NCBI GenBank assembly: GCA_020636435.1
Contig: JACJXX010000002.1
Span: 1,054,001 to 1,118,000, forward strand
Direction: 5' to 3'
DNA: 64,000 bases
Source: Lewinellaceae bacterium
GTDB lineage: Bacteria; Bacteroidota; Bacteroidia; Chitinophagales; Saprospiraceae
Below, piece by piece: positions 45,468-53,974 of the stretch. Under the pieces are notes generated by a model, which did no database searches, was not told the DNA's origin, and worked only from the letters and a program-made list of their open reading frames with translations. The translations under genes and the position numbers were made by a program. Each line of letters starts with the position of its first letter. Position 1 is the stretch's first letter.

Positions 45468-45960
45468 GATAGATGCTATGGATGCTATGGATGCTATGGA
45501 TGCTATGGATGCTATAGATGCTATGGATGCTATGGATACTATGGATACTATGGATACTATGGATACTATGGATACTATGGATACTGTGGATGCTAGGGAT
45601 GTTGTGGATGTTGTGGATGCTATGGATGCCGGAGCGCAGCGGAGGCCCCGTACCGGCGATAGCCGCGTCGGGGCTGTGGATGCTGTGGATACTGTGGATG
45701 CTATGGATGTGGAGCGCAGCGACATCCCGGCGAATGCCGGGGCTGTGGATGCTATGGATGCCGGAGCTTAGCGGAGGCTCCATGCCGGCGATAGCCGCGT
45801 CGGGGCTGTGGATGCATCTATAGCATCTATCGCTCGCAAGAGCGCAGCATCATTTTGTGCCGCAACGCGGTACAAAATCAGCATCTATAGCATCATCAAT
45901 AGCATCATCAATAGCATCCACAGCATCCCTAGCATCAATAGCATCAATAGCATCAACCCA
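45468..45960. repeat. 9-bp minisatellite with inverted arms between convergent genes
   Basis: The left arm (45468-45632) is about 18 tandem units of GATGCTATG/GATACTATG. The middle has GC-rich degenerate copies (GCCGGAGCGCAGCGGAGGC, GGCGATAGCCGCGTCGGGGC) repeated two or three times. The right arm (45870-45957) has the reverse-complement unit AGCATCAATAGCATC. Any short open frames in it (MDAMDAMDA) are repeat artefacts. It lies between the convergent TonB-receptor and cysteine-desulfurase genes. Confidence 0.9.
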
Positions 45961-45967
45961 GCCCCCC

Positions 45968-47161
45968 CTACAATATCCCCTCCTTAAACATCTCCCACAC
46001 CGGACTCATGCCCCTCACTTTTTCCACGCCGCTGATTACAGCTTCAATAGCATAGTCTATTTCCTCCTCCGTATTGAAGCGGCCCAGGCTGAAGCGCAGG
46101 GAGCTATGCGCCAGCTCGCGGCTGCGCCCCATGGCAGTCAGGACGTGCGACGGCTCCACCGAGGCGGAGGTGCAGGCGGAGCCGGAAGACAGGGCCACCC
46201 GCTGGTTGAACGTCATCATCACTCCTTCTGCCTCGGCATGGCGGAAGGCGATGTTGGACACATGAGGCAGGCGGCGCTCGGGGCTGCCGTTGACGAAGGC
46301 TTCCTCTATCCTATCCAGCAGCGCCTTTTCCAGCTTGTCGCGCAGCCGGCGGAGGCGTTGAGCATCCTGTTCCATTTCCTGGCCGGCCAGTTCAGCTGCC
46401 TTGCCAAAACCTACAATGCCAGGCACATTGAGCGTGCCGGAGCGCATGCCCTGCTCGTGGCCGCCGCCGTCGATCTGGGGCGCTATCTTTACACGAGGCT
46501 GCCGCCGGCATACATACAGGGCGCCAACGCCCTTGGGGCCGTACATCTTGTGGGCGGTGAAGGACATCAGGTGCACCCCTGCCGCTTTGGGGCCAACCGG
46601 TATCTTGCCCACGGCCTGAGTGGCGTCGCTCATCAGCAAAACGCCGTGTTTGTCGCAAATATCTCCGATGGCCTTCATGGGCTGCACAACCCCCGTTTCG
46701 TTGTTGGCCCACATGATGGAGACGAGAATGGTGTCGGGCCGGATGGCCTCATCAAGCGCCTCCAGGCGGATGAGCCCATCGGCATCGACATCCAGATAAG
46801 TCACTTCGCCTCCCATCTTTTCAATATGGGCGCAGGCGTCGAGTACCGCTTTGTGCTCCGTTTTGACGGTAACGATGTGGGCGCCCTTGCGGCGGTAGAG
46901 TTCGAAGACGCCTTTCAGGGCCAGGTTGTTGGATTCGGTAGCCCCGGAAGTAAAAATGACCTCGCGATGGTCAACGTTTATGAGCTGCGCCACCTGCTCG
47001 CGCGCCTGCTTCACCGCTTCATCGGCTACCCAGCCGAACGGGTGGTTGCGGCTGGCGGCATTGCCGGGCTTTTCGTAGAAATAGGGCAGCATGGCCTCTA
47101 CGACGCGCGGGTCGCAGGGCGTAGTGGCGTTGTTGTCGAGGTATATGAGGGCATCCGGCAT
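45968..47161 (-). CDS. Cysteine desulfurase (IscS/NifS type)
   Basis: 397 residues. PLP enzyme that takes sulfur from cysteine for Fe-S cluster and thio-cofactor synthesis. N-terminus IYLDNNATTPCDPRV; TSGATESNNLALKG and AVLDACAHIE follow; the PLP lysine is in SFTAHKMYGPKGVGALY near 205, and the mobile-loop cysteine in SSGSACTSASVEPSHVL near 330, the long-loop class I (IscS-like) form. ATG at 47161. No IscU or IscR gene is next to it. Confidence 0.95.
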   Translation of the reverse strand: MPDALIYLDNNATTPCDPRVVEAMLPYFYEKPGNAASRNHPFGWVADEAVKQAREQVAQLINVDHREVIFTSGATESNNLALKGVFELYRRKGAHIVTVKTEHKAVLDACAHIEKMGGEVTYLDVDADGLIRLEALDEAIRPDTILVSIMWANNETGVVQPMKAIGDICDKHGVLLMSDATQAVGKIPVGPKAAGVHLMSFTAHKMYGPKGVGALYVCRRQPRVKIAPQIDGGGHEQGMRSGTLNVPGIVGFGKAAELAGQEMEQDAQRLRRLRDKLEKALLDRIEEAFVNGSPERRLPHVSNIAFRHAEAEGVMMTFNQRVALSSGSACTSASVEPSHVLTAMGRSRELAHSSLRFSLGRFNTEEEIDYAIEAVISGVEKVRGMSPVWEMFKEGIL

Positions 47162-47214
47162 GAGGGTTATTTATTTATTCAGGAAAGATAACGGCATGAG
47201 GGTAGGAATGGTTT

Positions 47215-48081
47215 TTAACTTACCGTTGCAGGGACCGCCAGGCTGCTCTTATGAGCTTCCAGCGCCATGCCTGCCTCGGATTGCCGCCGCCGGATGAAAA
47301 CCCGGGGCGATGCGCCGTAGAGGGACTTGAACTCGCGAATGAAATGCGCCTGGTCAAAATAGCCCAGGCTGTAGCTGATGTCTGTCAGGCTTCGGCCGGG
47401 GGCGCCTGCCATTACTTTGACGGCCCTTTGGAAGCGCACCAGTTTAGAGAAGGCTTTGGGCGTAACTCCCAGGCCATTGAGGAACGTACGTTGCAAGGTG
47501 CGCTCTCCTATACCCAGTTCGGAGCAGATCGACTTGATGGGCTTATCCCCCCCTGTTTTCATAATGTATCCGGCAATATGGGCTGCCCGTTCGGGAAATT
47601 CGACTTCTCTGAATTTGTGGAAGAAAAACTCGTCAAGCATTCTTATTCTGCTGCTCCAGTCCTCCGTCGAGAACATTTCATTGCAAAGGAAATCGTGATC
47701 CCCGGCGGATGCATCCCGTACATCCAGGTTGCAGTTACTGATCTCCGCTAGGGAAAACTGGAGCATTTGCTGTAAACCTACAGGAGTAAACGTTACGATG
47801 ATCATGCTCGCTGCAAAATCGGTATGGTAGTAAACCGGACGGTTATAAAACCCACTGAATCCAATTTGAGGGTTTTGGGTTTCCGCCCGCCCGGACATCC
47901 GTTTAACGGTGGGCGTACCGAAAAAAATGCCCATTTTACCGTGGGCTGTTGGCAGAATGTGCATTCCTCTGGGAAACACTTGCCTCACCGTTGCCCTGTC
48001 CATAGCATAGACAAAGTAGTGATGTATGTACGGAGCCAGTTGAGGAGCAGGCGAATGGTAAAAAGCCTTCATCCGTTTCAA
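47215..48081 (-). CDS. AraC-family transcriptional regulator
   Basis: 288 residues. The N-terminal about 170 residues resemble the DUF6597-type sensor domain (APQLAPYIHHYFVYAMD, GKMGIFFGTPT, MIIVTFTPVGLQQML). Two helix-turn-helix motifs follow at about 185-285: SICSELGIGERTLQRTFLNGLG and ISYSLGYFDQAHFIREFKSLYGASP. Divergent from the metallo-beta-lactamase-fold gene with 75 bp between starts, so it may control that gene. ATG at 48081; an internal Met at residue 4 is an alternative. Confidence 0.9.
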   Translation of the reverse strand: MKRMKAFYHSPAPQLAPYIHHYFVYAMDRATVRQVFPRGMHILPTAHGKMGIFFGTPTVKRMSGRAETQNPQIGFSGFYNRPVYYHTDFAASMIIVTFTPVGLQQMLQFSLAEISNCNLDVRDASAGDHDFLCNEMFSTEDWSSRIRMLDEFFFHKFREVEFPERAAHIAGYIMKTGGDKPIKSICSELGIGERTLQRTFLNGLGVTPKAFSKLVRFQRAVKVMAGAPGRSLTDISYSLGYFDQAHFIREFKSLYGASPRVFIRRRQSEAGMALEAHKSSLAVPATVS

Positions 48082-48156
48082 TTTGTCGGTTTTTTACAAT
48101 TATTGCTTTCCCAAATTACCGTTTTTTATGATCTTAACAAAAAATGGCCTTACCCC

Positions 48157-48864
48157 ATGCAAGAAATACTCAAGAACATCCACCTGATCAAGCTTGGCGC
48201 CGTTAACGCTTACCTGATCGATCATGGAGGGCTCACCCTGATCGACACCGGGTATCCGGGCAGCGAAAAAAAGATATTCGGATACCTCAACAAGATCGGC
48301 AGGCGGCCCGAACAAATAGAGCAGGTCATTGTCACCCATCTCCATACCGACCACAGCGGCAGCCTTGCGGCTATCCAGGCAGCTACCGGCACCAGGGTGC
48401 TGATGCACCCGGCCGATGCGGCAATGGTAATGGAGGGGCGGTCGTTTCGGGAGCAGGTGGAAATCGCTCCCGGCTTCGTTAACAAGATCGTCTACAACCT
48501 GATGATCAAAAACGTGCCCAGAACGATCGAACCAGTAAAGGCAGACGCGTTCCTCGAAGACGGCCAGGTGCTTCCGGTTGGCGAGGGGCTGAAAGTCATC
48601 CACGCCCCCGGCCATGCGGAAGGGCAGGTAGCGCTCCTCTATCAGGATCCGGCCAGCATTCTCTTCGCCGCCGATACCTGTGGGAGTATGATGGGGCTCG
48701 CCCTTGCCCCATTCTATGAAAACCTGCAACAAGGCAGGGAAAGCCTTGGCCGGCTGGGCGCAATTGAATTCGAAGCGGCTACCTTCGGCCATGGGAAACC
48801 CATAATGAAAGATGCCGCTCATCGTTTCAGAAAAAAGTTCGGCAGCCTGGTGGAAACGGCATAA
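48157..48864 (+). CDS. Metallo-beta-lactamase-fold hydrolase
   Basis: 235 residues from ATG at 48157 (MQEILKNIHLIKLGAVNAYL). Metal-binding motif VTHLHTDHSGSLAA at about 60-67, further His at HAPGHAEGQVAL near 150, Asp at FAADTCGS near 172, His at FGHGKPI near 215. Soluble hydrolase of the glyoxalase II-like group; substrate unknown. The long open frame from 47824 overlaps the AraC gene antisense and is not used. Probably under control of the divergent AraC gene. Confidence 0.88.
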   Translation: MQEILKNIHLIKLGAVNAYLIDHGGLTLIDTGYPGSEKKIFGYLNKIGRRPEQIEQVIVTHLHTDHSGSLAAIQAATGTRVLMHPADAAMVMEGRSFREQVEIAPGFVNKIVYNLMIKNVPRTIEPVKADAFLEDGQVLPVGEGLKVIHAPGHAEGQVALLYQDPASILFAADTCGSMMGLALAPFYENLQQGRESLGRLGAIEFEAATFGHGKPIMKDAAHRFRKKFGSLVETA

Positions 48865-48993
48865 CCTCCCTCTGTTTTCCCTCCAATTTCATCTTAAATT
48901 CCCTACTTTTGCCCGCAAAGGACAGTTGTCCGTTGCGGGTATTTGTTGTCTGATACTGCCCGCCACCAACAACGATCAACAAACCACCCAACC

Positions 48994-49338
48994 ATGTCTA
49001 TCGTAACTGAATTCAACGACTACCGCGCCCGGATGAATGAGAAAATCCTGGCGGAGGATAATAAAGTACTAAAGCGGTTTTTCAATCTCGATACAAATGC
49101 GTATCAAGAGGGCGCGCTTTCCCAAAAAACGAAAGAGCTCCTCGGCCTGGTGGCCTCTATGGTGCTGCGTTGCGACGACTGCATCCGCTACCACCTCGGC
49201 ACCTGTTATGAATTGGGCGTCACCCGGGCCGAAGTATTCGAAGTCTTCGCCATCGCCAACCTGGTGGGCGGCTCCATTTGCATCCCGCACACCCGGAGGG
49301 CGGTGGAGTACTGGGAAGCGTTGGAAAGTGAAAGCTGA
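48994..49338 (+). CDS. AhpD-like carboxymuconolactone decarboxylase-family protein
   Basis: 114 residues from ATG at 48994 (MSIVTEFNDYRARM). The AhpD-type redox pair is in LRCDDCIRYHLGTC near 58-63, with the family helices KTKELLGLVASMV and AEVFEVFAIANLVGGSI. Likely a peroxide-linked disulfide reductase or related decarboxylase-fold protein. Preceded by a repeat-like leader (GTTGTCCGTTGC, CAACAACGATCAACAAAC). Confidence 0.88.
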   Translation: MSIVTEFNDYRARMNEKILAEDNKVLKRFFNLDTNAYQEGALSQKTKELLGLVASMVLRCDDCIRYHLGTCYELGVTRAEVFEVFAIANLVGGSICIPHTRRAVEYWEALESES

Positions 49339-49379
49339 ATCAGGCTTTTCTAATATTCGATACTGGTTTAGCTCAAAGG

Positions 49380-49590
49380 TACGATAGTCACCGCTTTCGG
49401 CTCTTGCCGAAAGCAGTGATGCTCCGCCCTACAGGCGGAAGATACTATTGATGCTCGGCCACTTCGCGAGACCAGGACCGGCTGTACTACCCCGGTTATC
49501 CATAGCATCGACTGGCCTGAAAGGCCATAGCATCCTTTTGGATGCGAACGCATCCAAAAGAAGCATCTACAGCATCACAAAACAGGCATA
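49380..49590. repeat. Degenerate minisatellite and palindromes (GATGCTAT family)
   Basis: Contains GATACTATTGATGCT, ATAGCATCGACTGG, a GCATCCTTTTGGATGC-GCATCCAAAAG hairpin and AGCATCTACAGCATC: the same unit as at 45468-45960 but shorter and scattered. It also has a hairpin CACCGCTTTCGGC/GCCGAAAGCAGTG at about 49389-49418. This fills the 291-bp gap ahead of the helicase gene. Confidence 0.7.
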
Positions 49591-49629
49591 ATCTTCGAGA
49601 TTAAAATATTGATCCCAAAGGAAAAAAGC

Positions 49630-51921
49630 ATGGCAAACCAAGATTACCTGCAGCAACTCAACGACGTACAACGCGCCGCAGTTACCAATACCGACGGGCC
49701 CGTGCTGGTCGTCGCCGGACCGGGCTCGGGCAAGACGCGCGTGCTCACCTACCGCATTGCCCACCTGATCGAACAGGGCGTGGCGCCCTGGGAGATACTG
49801 GCCCTGACTTTTACCAATAAGGCGGCCCGGGAAATGAAGGAACGCATCGCCAAAGTCGTGGGCAGCCGGGCCAATAAGGTCTGGGCGGGCACCTTCCACT
49901 CCATCTTCGCCCGGATACTGCGGGTGGAAGCCGACAAGATCGGCTACCCTCCCAACTTTACCATCTACGACACCGACGACACCAAGAGCGTGATCAGCAA
50001 CATCATCAAAGAGATGAACCTGAGCAAAGACGCCTACAACGTCAACGCCATCCGCTCGCGCATCTCCTCGGCCAAGAGCAACCTGATCACGCCCAAGCTC
50101 TACGAAAAGGACGAGGAACTGCGGCAGGAGGACCGCATGGCCAAACGGCCGCACACTTCCGCCATCTACCAGCAATACGTCGCCCGATGCAAACGCTCCG
50201 GCGCCATGGACTTCGACGACCTGCTCTTCCGCCTCTACGAGCTGTTTCAGAAAAACCCGGACGGCGTGCTGGACAAGTACCGCCAGAAGTTCCGCTATAC
50301 GCTGGTCGACGAGTTTCAGGACACCAACCACCTGCAGTACGCCATCATCCGCAAGTTCATCAACTACGACGGCAGCCCCCGCAACATCTGCGTGGTGGGC
50401 GACGACGCCCAGAGCATCTACGGCTTCCGCGGGGCTACCATTCAGAATATCCTGGATTTTGAAAAGGACTTCAAACCCTTCGGCATACAAATCTTCAAGC
50501 TGGAACAAAACTACCGCTCCACCGAACACATCGTGCAGGCTGCCAATGAGGTGATCACTTACAACCGCAAACAGATACAGAAGACCATCTGGTCGGACAA
50601 AGGCGAGGGGCAACGGATCAAGGTGATCAAAGCCCTGACCGACGGAGAGGAGGGCAAACGGGTGGCCGACACCATCATGGAACAAAAGAACCGGTACCAC
50701 CTCAGCAACACCGAGATCGCTATCCTCTACCGGACCAACTCCCAGTCGCGGGTATTCGAGGAATACCTGCGGCGGTACAACGTTCCGTACCGGGTATACG
50801 GCGGTTTGTCCTTCTACCAGCGCAAAGAGGTAAAGGACCTGATCGCCTACCTGCGCCTGGCGGTCAACCCGAACGACGAGGAAGCCCTGCGGCGCATCAT
50901 CAACTACCCCAAAAGAGGCATCGGAAACGCTACAGTGGACAAGATCAGCGCCGTGGCGACCAAGGTAGACAAACCGCTGTGGCAGTGCCTGGGCAGCGCC
51001 CAGGTGGGCAACCGCGCCCAAAACGCCATCAATGATTTTGTAACCATGGCCAAATCCTTCATTCAGAGGGCAGGCAGCGACAACGCCTACGAGCTGGCTG
51101 CCTACATCGCCAAGCGCTCCGGCATCCTGGATGACCTGAAGAACGATACCAGCGTGGAAGGATTGAACCGCCTGGAAAACGTCAATGCGCTGCTCGACGG
51201 CATCAAATCGTTCGTCGAGGACGATACCGTTATCGACACCGAAACCCTGCCCGACAAATCGCTGGCCAGCTACCTCCAAAACATCGCCCTGCTCACCGAC
51301 CTGGACAACAACGAGAACTCTGAGGACCACATCACCCTCATGTCCGTCCACGCCGCCAAAGGGCTGGAGTTCAAATCCGTCTTTGTAGTGGGCCTGGAGG
51401 AAAAGCTCTTCCCCTCTTTCCTGTCCCTCGACACGCCCGAAGGGCTGGACGAGGAGCGGCGCCTCTTCTACGTGGCCATTACCCGGGCCGAGCAGTTCCT
51501 GTCTCTTTCATTTGCCAACAGCCGCTACCGCTTCGGCCAGATGCGCTACAACGAGCCCAGCCGCTTCCTGGAGGAAATCCCCGGGCGGCACGTGGAAAGC
51601 ACCGCCTACGTGCGCTCCGACGTCAGCAGCCTGGAACGGGCAGACAGCGCGGGCAGCAGCGGCGCCCGGGTGACGGGCAGCTTCAAACGCCAGACTACCA
51701 ACAGTGCCATTCCCAGAATTGATCCTAAAGATTTCAAGCCGGCGCCGTCCAGCGATATACAGACGGGCATGAAGGTGCTGCACCTCAAATTCGGGGAGGG
51801 CAAAGTGCTCGCTATCGACGGGGCGAAGGACAGCCGCATCGCTACCATCTTTTTCAGGGATGCGGGAGATCCGCAGGAAAGGAAGATTATGTTGAAGTTT
51901 GCGAAGTTGCAGATTCTTTGA
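49630..51921 (+). CDS. pcrA: ATP-dependent DNA helicase UvrD/PcrA/Rep family
   Basis: 763 residues from ATG at 49630. 3'-5' helicase of replication restart and nucleotide-excision repair. Motifs in order: Q-motif LNDVQRAAV, Walker A VVAGPGSGKTRVLTYR (28-43), Ia TFTNKAAREMKERI, II YTLVDEFQDTNHLQY near 235, III VVGDDAQSIYGFRGA near 262, IV LEQNYRSTEHIVQAANEVI near 300, V VHAAKGLEFKSVFVVGLE near 580, VI RRLFYVAITRAEQFLSLS near 615. The C-terminus has the PcrA-type Tudor-like end (HLKFGEGKVLAIDG). Intact. Confidence 0.96.
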   Translation: MANQDYLQQLNDVQRAAVTNTDGPVLVVAGPGSGKTRVLTYRIAHLIEQGVAPWEILALTFTNKAAREMKERIAKVVGSRANKVWAGTFHSIFARILRVEADKIGYPPNFTIYDTDDTKSVISNIIKEMNLSKDAYNVNAIRSRISSAKSNLITPKLYEKDEELRQEDRMAKRPHTSAIYQQYVARCKRSGAMDFDDLLFRLYELFQKNPDGVLDKYRQKFRYTLVDEFQDTNHLQYAIIRKFINYDGSPRNICVVGDDAQSIYGFRGATIQNILDFEKDFKPFGIQIFKLEQNYRSTEHIVQAANEVITYNRKQIQKTIWSDKGEGQRIKVIKALTDGEEGKRVADTIMEQKNRYHLSNTEIAILYRTNSQSRVFEEYLRRYNVPYRVYGGLSFYQRKEVKDLIAYLRLAVNPNDEEALRRIINYPKRGIGNATVDKISAVATKVDKPLWQCLGSAQVGNRAQNAINDFVTMAKSFIQRAGSDNAYELAAYIAKRSGILDDLKNDTSVEGLNRLENVNALLDGIKSFVEDDTVIDTETLPDKSLASYLQNIALLTDLDNNENSEDHITLMSVHAAKGLEFKSVFVVGLEEKLFPSFLSLDTPEGLDEERRLFYVAITRAEQFLSLSFANSRYRFGQMRYNEPSRFLEEIPGRHVESTAYVRSDVSSLERADSAGSSGARVTGSFKRQTTNSAIPRIDPKDFKPAPSSDIQTGMKVLHLKFGEGKVLAIDGAKDSRIATIFFRDAGDPQERKIMLKFAKLQIL

Positions 51922-51953
51922 ACCCTTTGAGGTTTTGGGAACCTCAAAGGGTT
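51921..51953. terminator. Hairpin terminator of the helicase gene
   Basis: AACCCTTTGAGGTT (51921-51934) and AACCTCAAAGGGTT (51940-51953) form a perfect 14-bp stem with a 5-nt loop, overlapping the stop codon by one base. Confidence 0.8.
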
Positions 51954-52043
51954 TAGCCCTGGCGGACCGACTCTATTTAATATATTCAAGCAACACGTCC
52001 TCCTTCCCCCTCAAATCGGAGAAGATGTCCCCCTCCGGAAGAA

Positions 52044-52258
52044 TATGAGCGGGATCAGAAGAAAGGCCGGGATCTGGAATGCGTGGGCTTCACAGCACTT
52101 CGTTTTTCAGATTGGGAAGTGCTGAACAATATAGATGATGTGTCTATCATGATAGGTGATTGGATCGAGGAAAATGCCATTTGTCCACCCCCCCCCGCCA
52201 GCGGGGGAGATAGCTGCTCTGACAAGAGTCCTTTTACTTCTTGGCACTGATTTCCCTA
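52044..52258 (+). pseudogene. C-terminal remnant of a DUF559 endonuclease-like gene
   Basis: One frame reads EEYERDQKKGRDLECVGFTALRF and SDWEVLNNIDDVSIMIGDWI, closely resembling the last helix-strand part of DUF559 (Vsr-like fold) proteins. The catalytic N-terminal portion is missing. It then runs into Pro/Gly codons from a palindromic C-rich repeat. Non-functional remnant in a repeat-rich gap. Confidence 0.6.
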
Positions 52259-52345
52259 CATTATGAGAAGGATGGATGCATTAAAAGAACCCCGCTTCCG
52301 CCATGGGCAACCGTTTTCCCCCGCTGGCGGGGGTTAGGGGGTGGA
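52184..52345. repeat. C-rich/G-rich inverted repeat (CCCGCCAGCGGGGG family)
   Basis: The left arm 52184-52209 (CCACCCCCCCCCGCCAGCGG...) and right arm 52317-52345 (TCCCCCGCTGGCGGGGGTT... GGTGGA) are near reverse complements, each itself containing a CCCGC/GCGGG hairpin. They enclose about 110 bp. Such arms flank small genes and DUF559 remnants in Bacteroidota genomes. Confidence 0.7.
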
Positions 52346-52432
52346 TCAAAAAGAACTGCTTTCTCTCAACGCAAAGAGCCATTGCTGATATGCTACAATC
52401 CCACTCCCGTTTCCGGAAGCCGTTAAGTCGAC

Positions 52433-52486
52433 TGCTTTACACAGACCTGCCAGGCGGGCAGGGTTTCAAAGAAAATGGAATGCCCA
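52433..52486. repeat. Short direct repeat, left copy (TGCTTTACACAG type)
   Basis: TGCTTTACACAG ... TCAAAGAAAATGG ... GCCCA recurs at 54309-54366 in the same order and orientation. The two copies enclose the caspase/FGE-like fusion and the toxin-antitoxin pair. Confidence 0.5.
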
Positions 52487-52616
52487 GCTTCTCCCAGCCA
52501 GGCTGTGGCTGGCCTCCCGCCAGCGTCAATCTATGCCGCCAGGCGGCGCACCCTGGACGCAACGACAAAGACAAATCCCCTTTCGCCTTTTTTGAAAAAA
52601 AATCCAAAATAGTCAA

Positions 52617-52648
52617 CCCTGTGGAATAGCTTGCTATATTCCACAGGG
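52617..52648. terminator. Perfect 12-bp hairpin behind the FGE-like gene
   Basis: CCCTGTGGAATA (52617-52628) and TATTCCACAGGG (52637-52648), loop of 8 nt. On the minus strand it begins 18 nt after the stop codon and is followed by a T-rich stretch, so it can act as a terminator. A hairpin just behind a variable region is also a known DGR feature. Confidence 0.65.
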
Positions 52649-52665
52649 TCAAATTGAAAAATAAT

Positions 52666-53320
52666 CTAGTCCTGGACGCAACGACACGAGAACCCGAGCG
52701 ACCTGCTATCGTAGAGCCGGTACAGCTGGCCGTAGCTGCGGTAGAAGTAGTAGAGCCACGCGTAGTCCGTACCGTACTCCGTAGCGCTCCAGTCGTAGCC
52801 GTAGTGGCCAAGGCTGCCGAAGCTGCCATCGGCGTCGCGGTAGCCGCCAAGAAGCCAGGAAAAACCGCTGTTTCCACCTTCCAATAAAGCGCTATAAGCT
52901 TTTTTGGGATCGCCCACATCTTTGCGTTGTTCCCAATCATGATATCCGCCAAACTTCATAGCCAATGCCTTCCACTCCTCATCCGTCGGCAACTGCCGCC
53001 CTTGCGTCGCCTGTTCTACCTGGCGGATGACGGCGGCGGCCAGGTCCTGCACGGGCAAGTTGTCCCGGCTGCCCCTCAGCTGATGAAGCAGCGTAGCGGC
53101 GAAAGGGCTGTTCTCCCCCGCCGTGCCGTCGAGCGCGCGCTCGCGGCTGTGGCTGGCGGCCAGGCCCCAGCGGGAGCGTTTGTTTTCGTAACCGGGAGTG
53201 ACAGATTTGTAAGTGGTAAAAAGGGCGCCGGAAAAGCAGGCGTCGACGACGGCGAAGGTGTGGAAGCTGTCGATGGCGTCCAGCCGCCGCAGCAATTCCT
53301 TACGGAAATTTTTAGAATAT
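52666..53320 (-). pseudogene. Truncated caspase-like (C14) domain fused to Fibrobacter-major-paralogous domain
   Basis: The first about 95 residues contain FHTFAVVDACFSGALF, the caspase strand with the catalytic Cys, followed by WGLAASHSRERALDG. The part with the catalytic His would lie upstream but is absent: no caspase-like sequence follows before a stop near 53366. The C-terminal about 115 residues match the TIGR02145-type (FGE/C-type-lectin-like) domain: LPTDEEWKALAMKFGGYHD, FSWLLGGYRDADG, YGYDWSATEYG, GFSCRCVQD. The fused tail is unusually rich in Tyr, Asp, Ser and Leu encoded by NNC codons, as in diversity-generating retroelement targets. Probably a broken gene whose 3' part is intact; frame start unclear (TTG 53295 is nominal). 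Confidence 0.7.
52669..52815 (-). other. Candidate DGR variable region (VR)
   Basis: Last about 49 codons of the fused gene. Positions that relatives usually fill with Asn (AAC) here read TAC (10 or more times), GAC/GAT, CTC and AGC, almost all ending in C, while framework residues (W, G, T-E, F, R-C-V) are kept. This is what adenine-specific mutagenic copying of an AAC-rich template leaves. Ends at the stop codon, with a hairpin just behind. No template repeat or reverse transcriptase lies in this window. Confidence 0.5.
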
Positions 53321-53488
53321 AGTCTGTTCAGAAAATGAAAAAGCAGGTAGAGGCTTGGAAGAAAAAACAGTCAACTGGACTTTCACCGCAATGGAAATGC
53401 TGACCAAGCATAAATATCTTACACCTTGAACCGTATACGACAGCTTTGCAAGCATGTCGTAACCAGCAAGGCTTCAAAGATGAGCAGG

Positions 53489-53974
53489 TTATTCACCTAC
53501 GATTTGCCTGACTTCCTCGTATAACCCTTCTCCGATCCTGAAATTAGCTTCCGACCTCAATCTGTCCATCAGGGCAGTTACGCTCGTCACCCAACCCCGA
53601 TGCTTGCATTCGATCAACATGCCGAGCAGCCCAATCGTTTTTATATGAAAGGCTTTAGCCCTGGACCGGCCAATTTTTTCATCAATCAATAAAAGGCCAG
53701 CTTCCAATTGAAGTACCAGAGTTATGGCTTCCGCTTCCCCAAGGTCTATTTCCGAATGGAGACGTTTTACGAGTTCTGTATCTTCACAGGAGATCACTTC
53801 TATCCAATCGGCGTTTCTTACTTCCTGATCACCTGGCTGGCTGGCTCCTTTAACGGTCAATTCGTCAAATACAGCCTGAGGGATGACTACCTTTTCGTAA
53901 AGGTCCTTCAAAAGGCCCAGCTTTCCAATGATAGAGAGATTGATGATCGGAGAGGCGTCGCTAACGACAATCAT
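53489..53974 (-). CDS. DUF3368 (PIN-like) toxin
   Basis: 161 residues, PIN-fold RNase: VVSDASPIINLSIIGKLGLL at the N-terminus (first Asp), IDLGEAEAITLVLQLEAGLLLIDEKIGR in the middle (Glu, Asp) and IGLLGMLIECKHRG after it. The start ATG at 53974 overlaps the stop of the UPF0175 antitoxin gene by four bases. Acts in the cytosol by cleaving RNA if not bound by its antitoxin. Intact. Confidence 0.9.
   Translation of the reverse strand: MIVVSDASPIINLSIIGKLGLLKDLYEKVVIPQAVFDELTVKGASQPGDQEVRNADWIEVISCEDTELVKRLHSEIDLGEAEAITLVLQLEAGLLLIDEKIGRSRAKAFHIKTIGLLGMLIECKHRGWVTSVTALMDRLRSEANFRIGEGLYEEVRQIVGE

Noticed and set aside
45468..45632. Possible CRISPR array
   Set aside because: Units are 9 bp and contiguous with no spacers; no cas genes nearby.
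45478..45823. Open frames rich in Met-Asp-Ala or Met-Leu-Trp
   Set aside because: They arise from the 9-bp minisatellite in several frames and have no start context or family.
49567..51351. 594-residue open frame antisense to the helicase gene
   Set aside because: It is a shadow frame of a strongly biased GC-rich gene; its composition (Val/Gly/Leu/Phe/His-rich) has no domain, and the sense frame has all seven UvrD motifs.
52617..52648. Hairpin taken as proof of a DGR
   Set aside because: It is followed on the minus strand by a T-rich run and is equally a terminator; used only as weak support.
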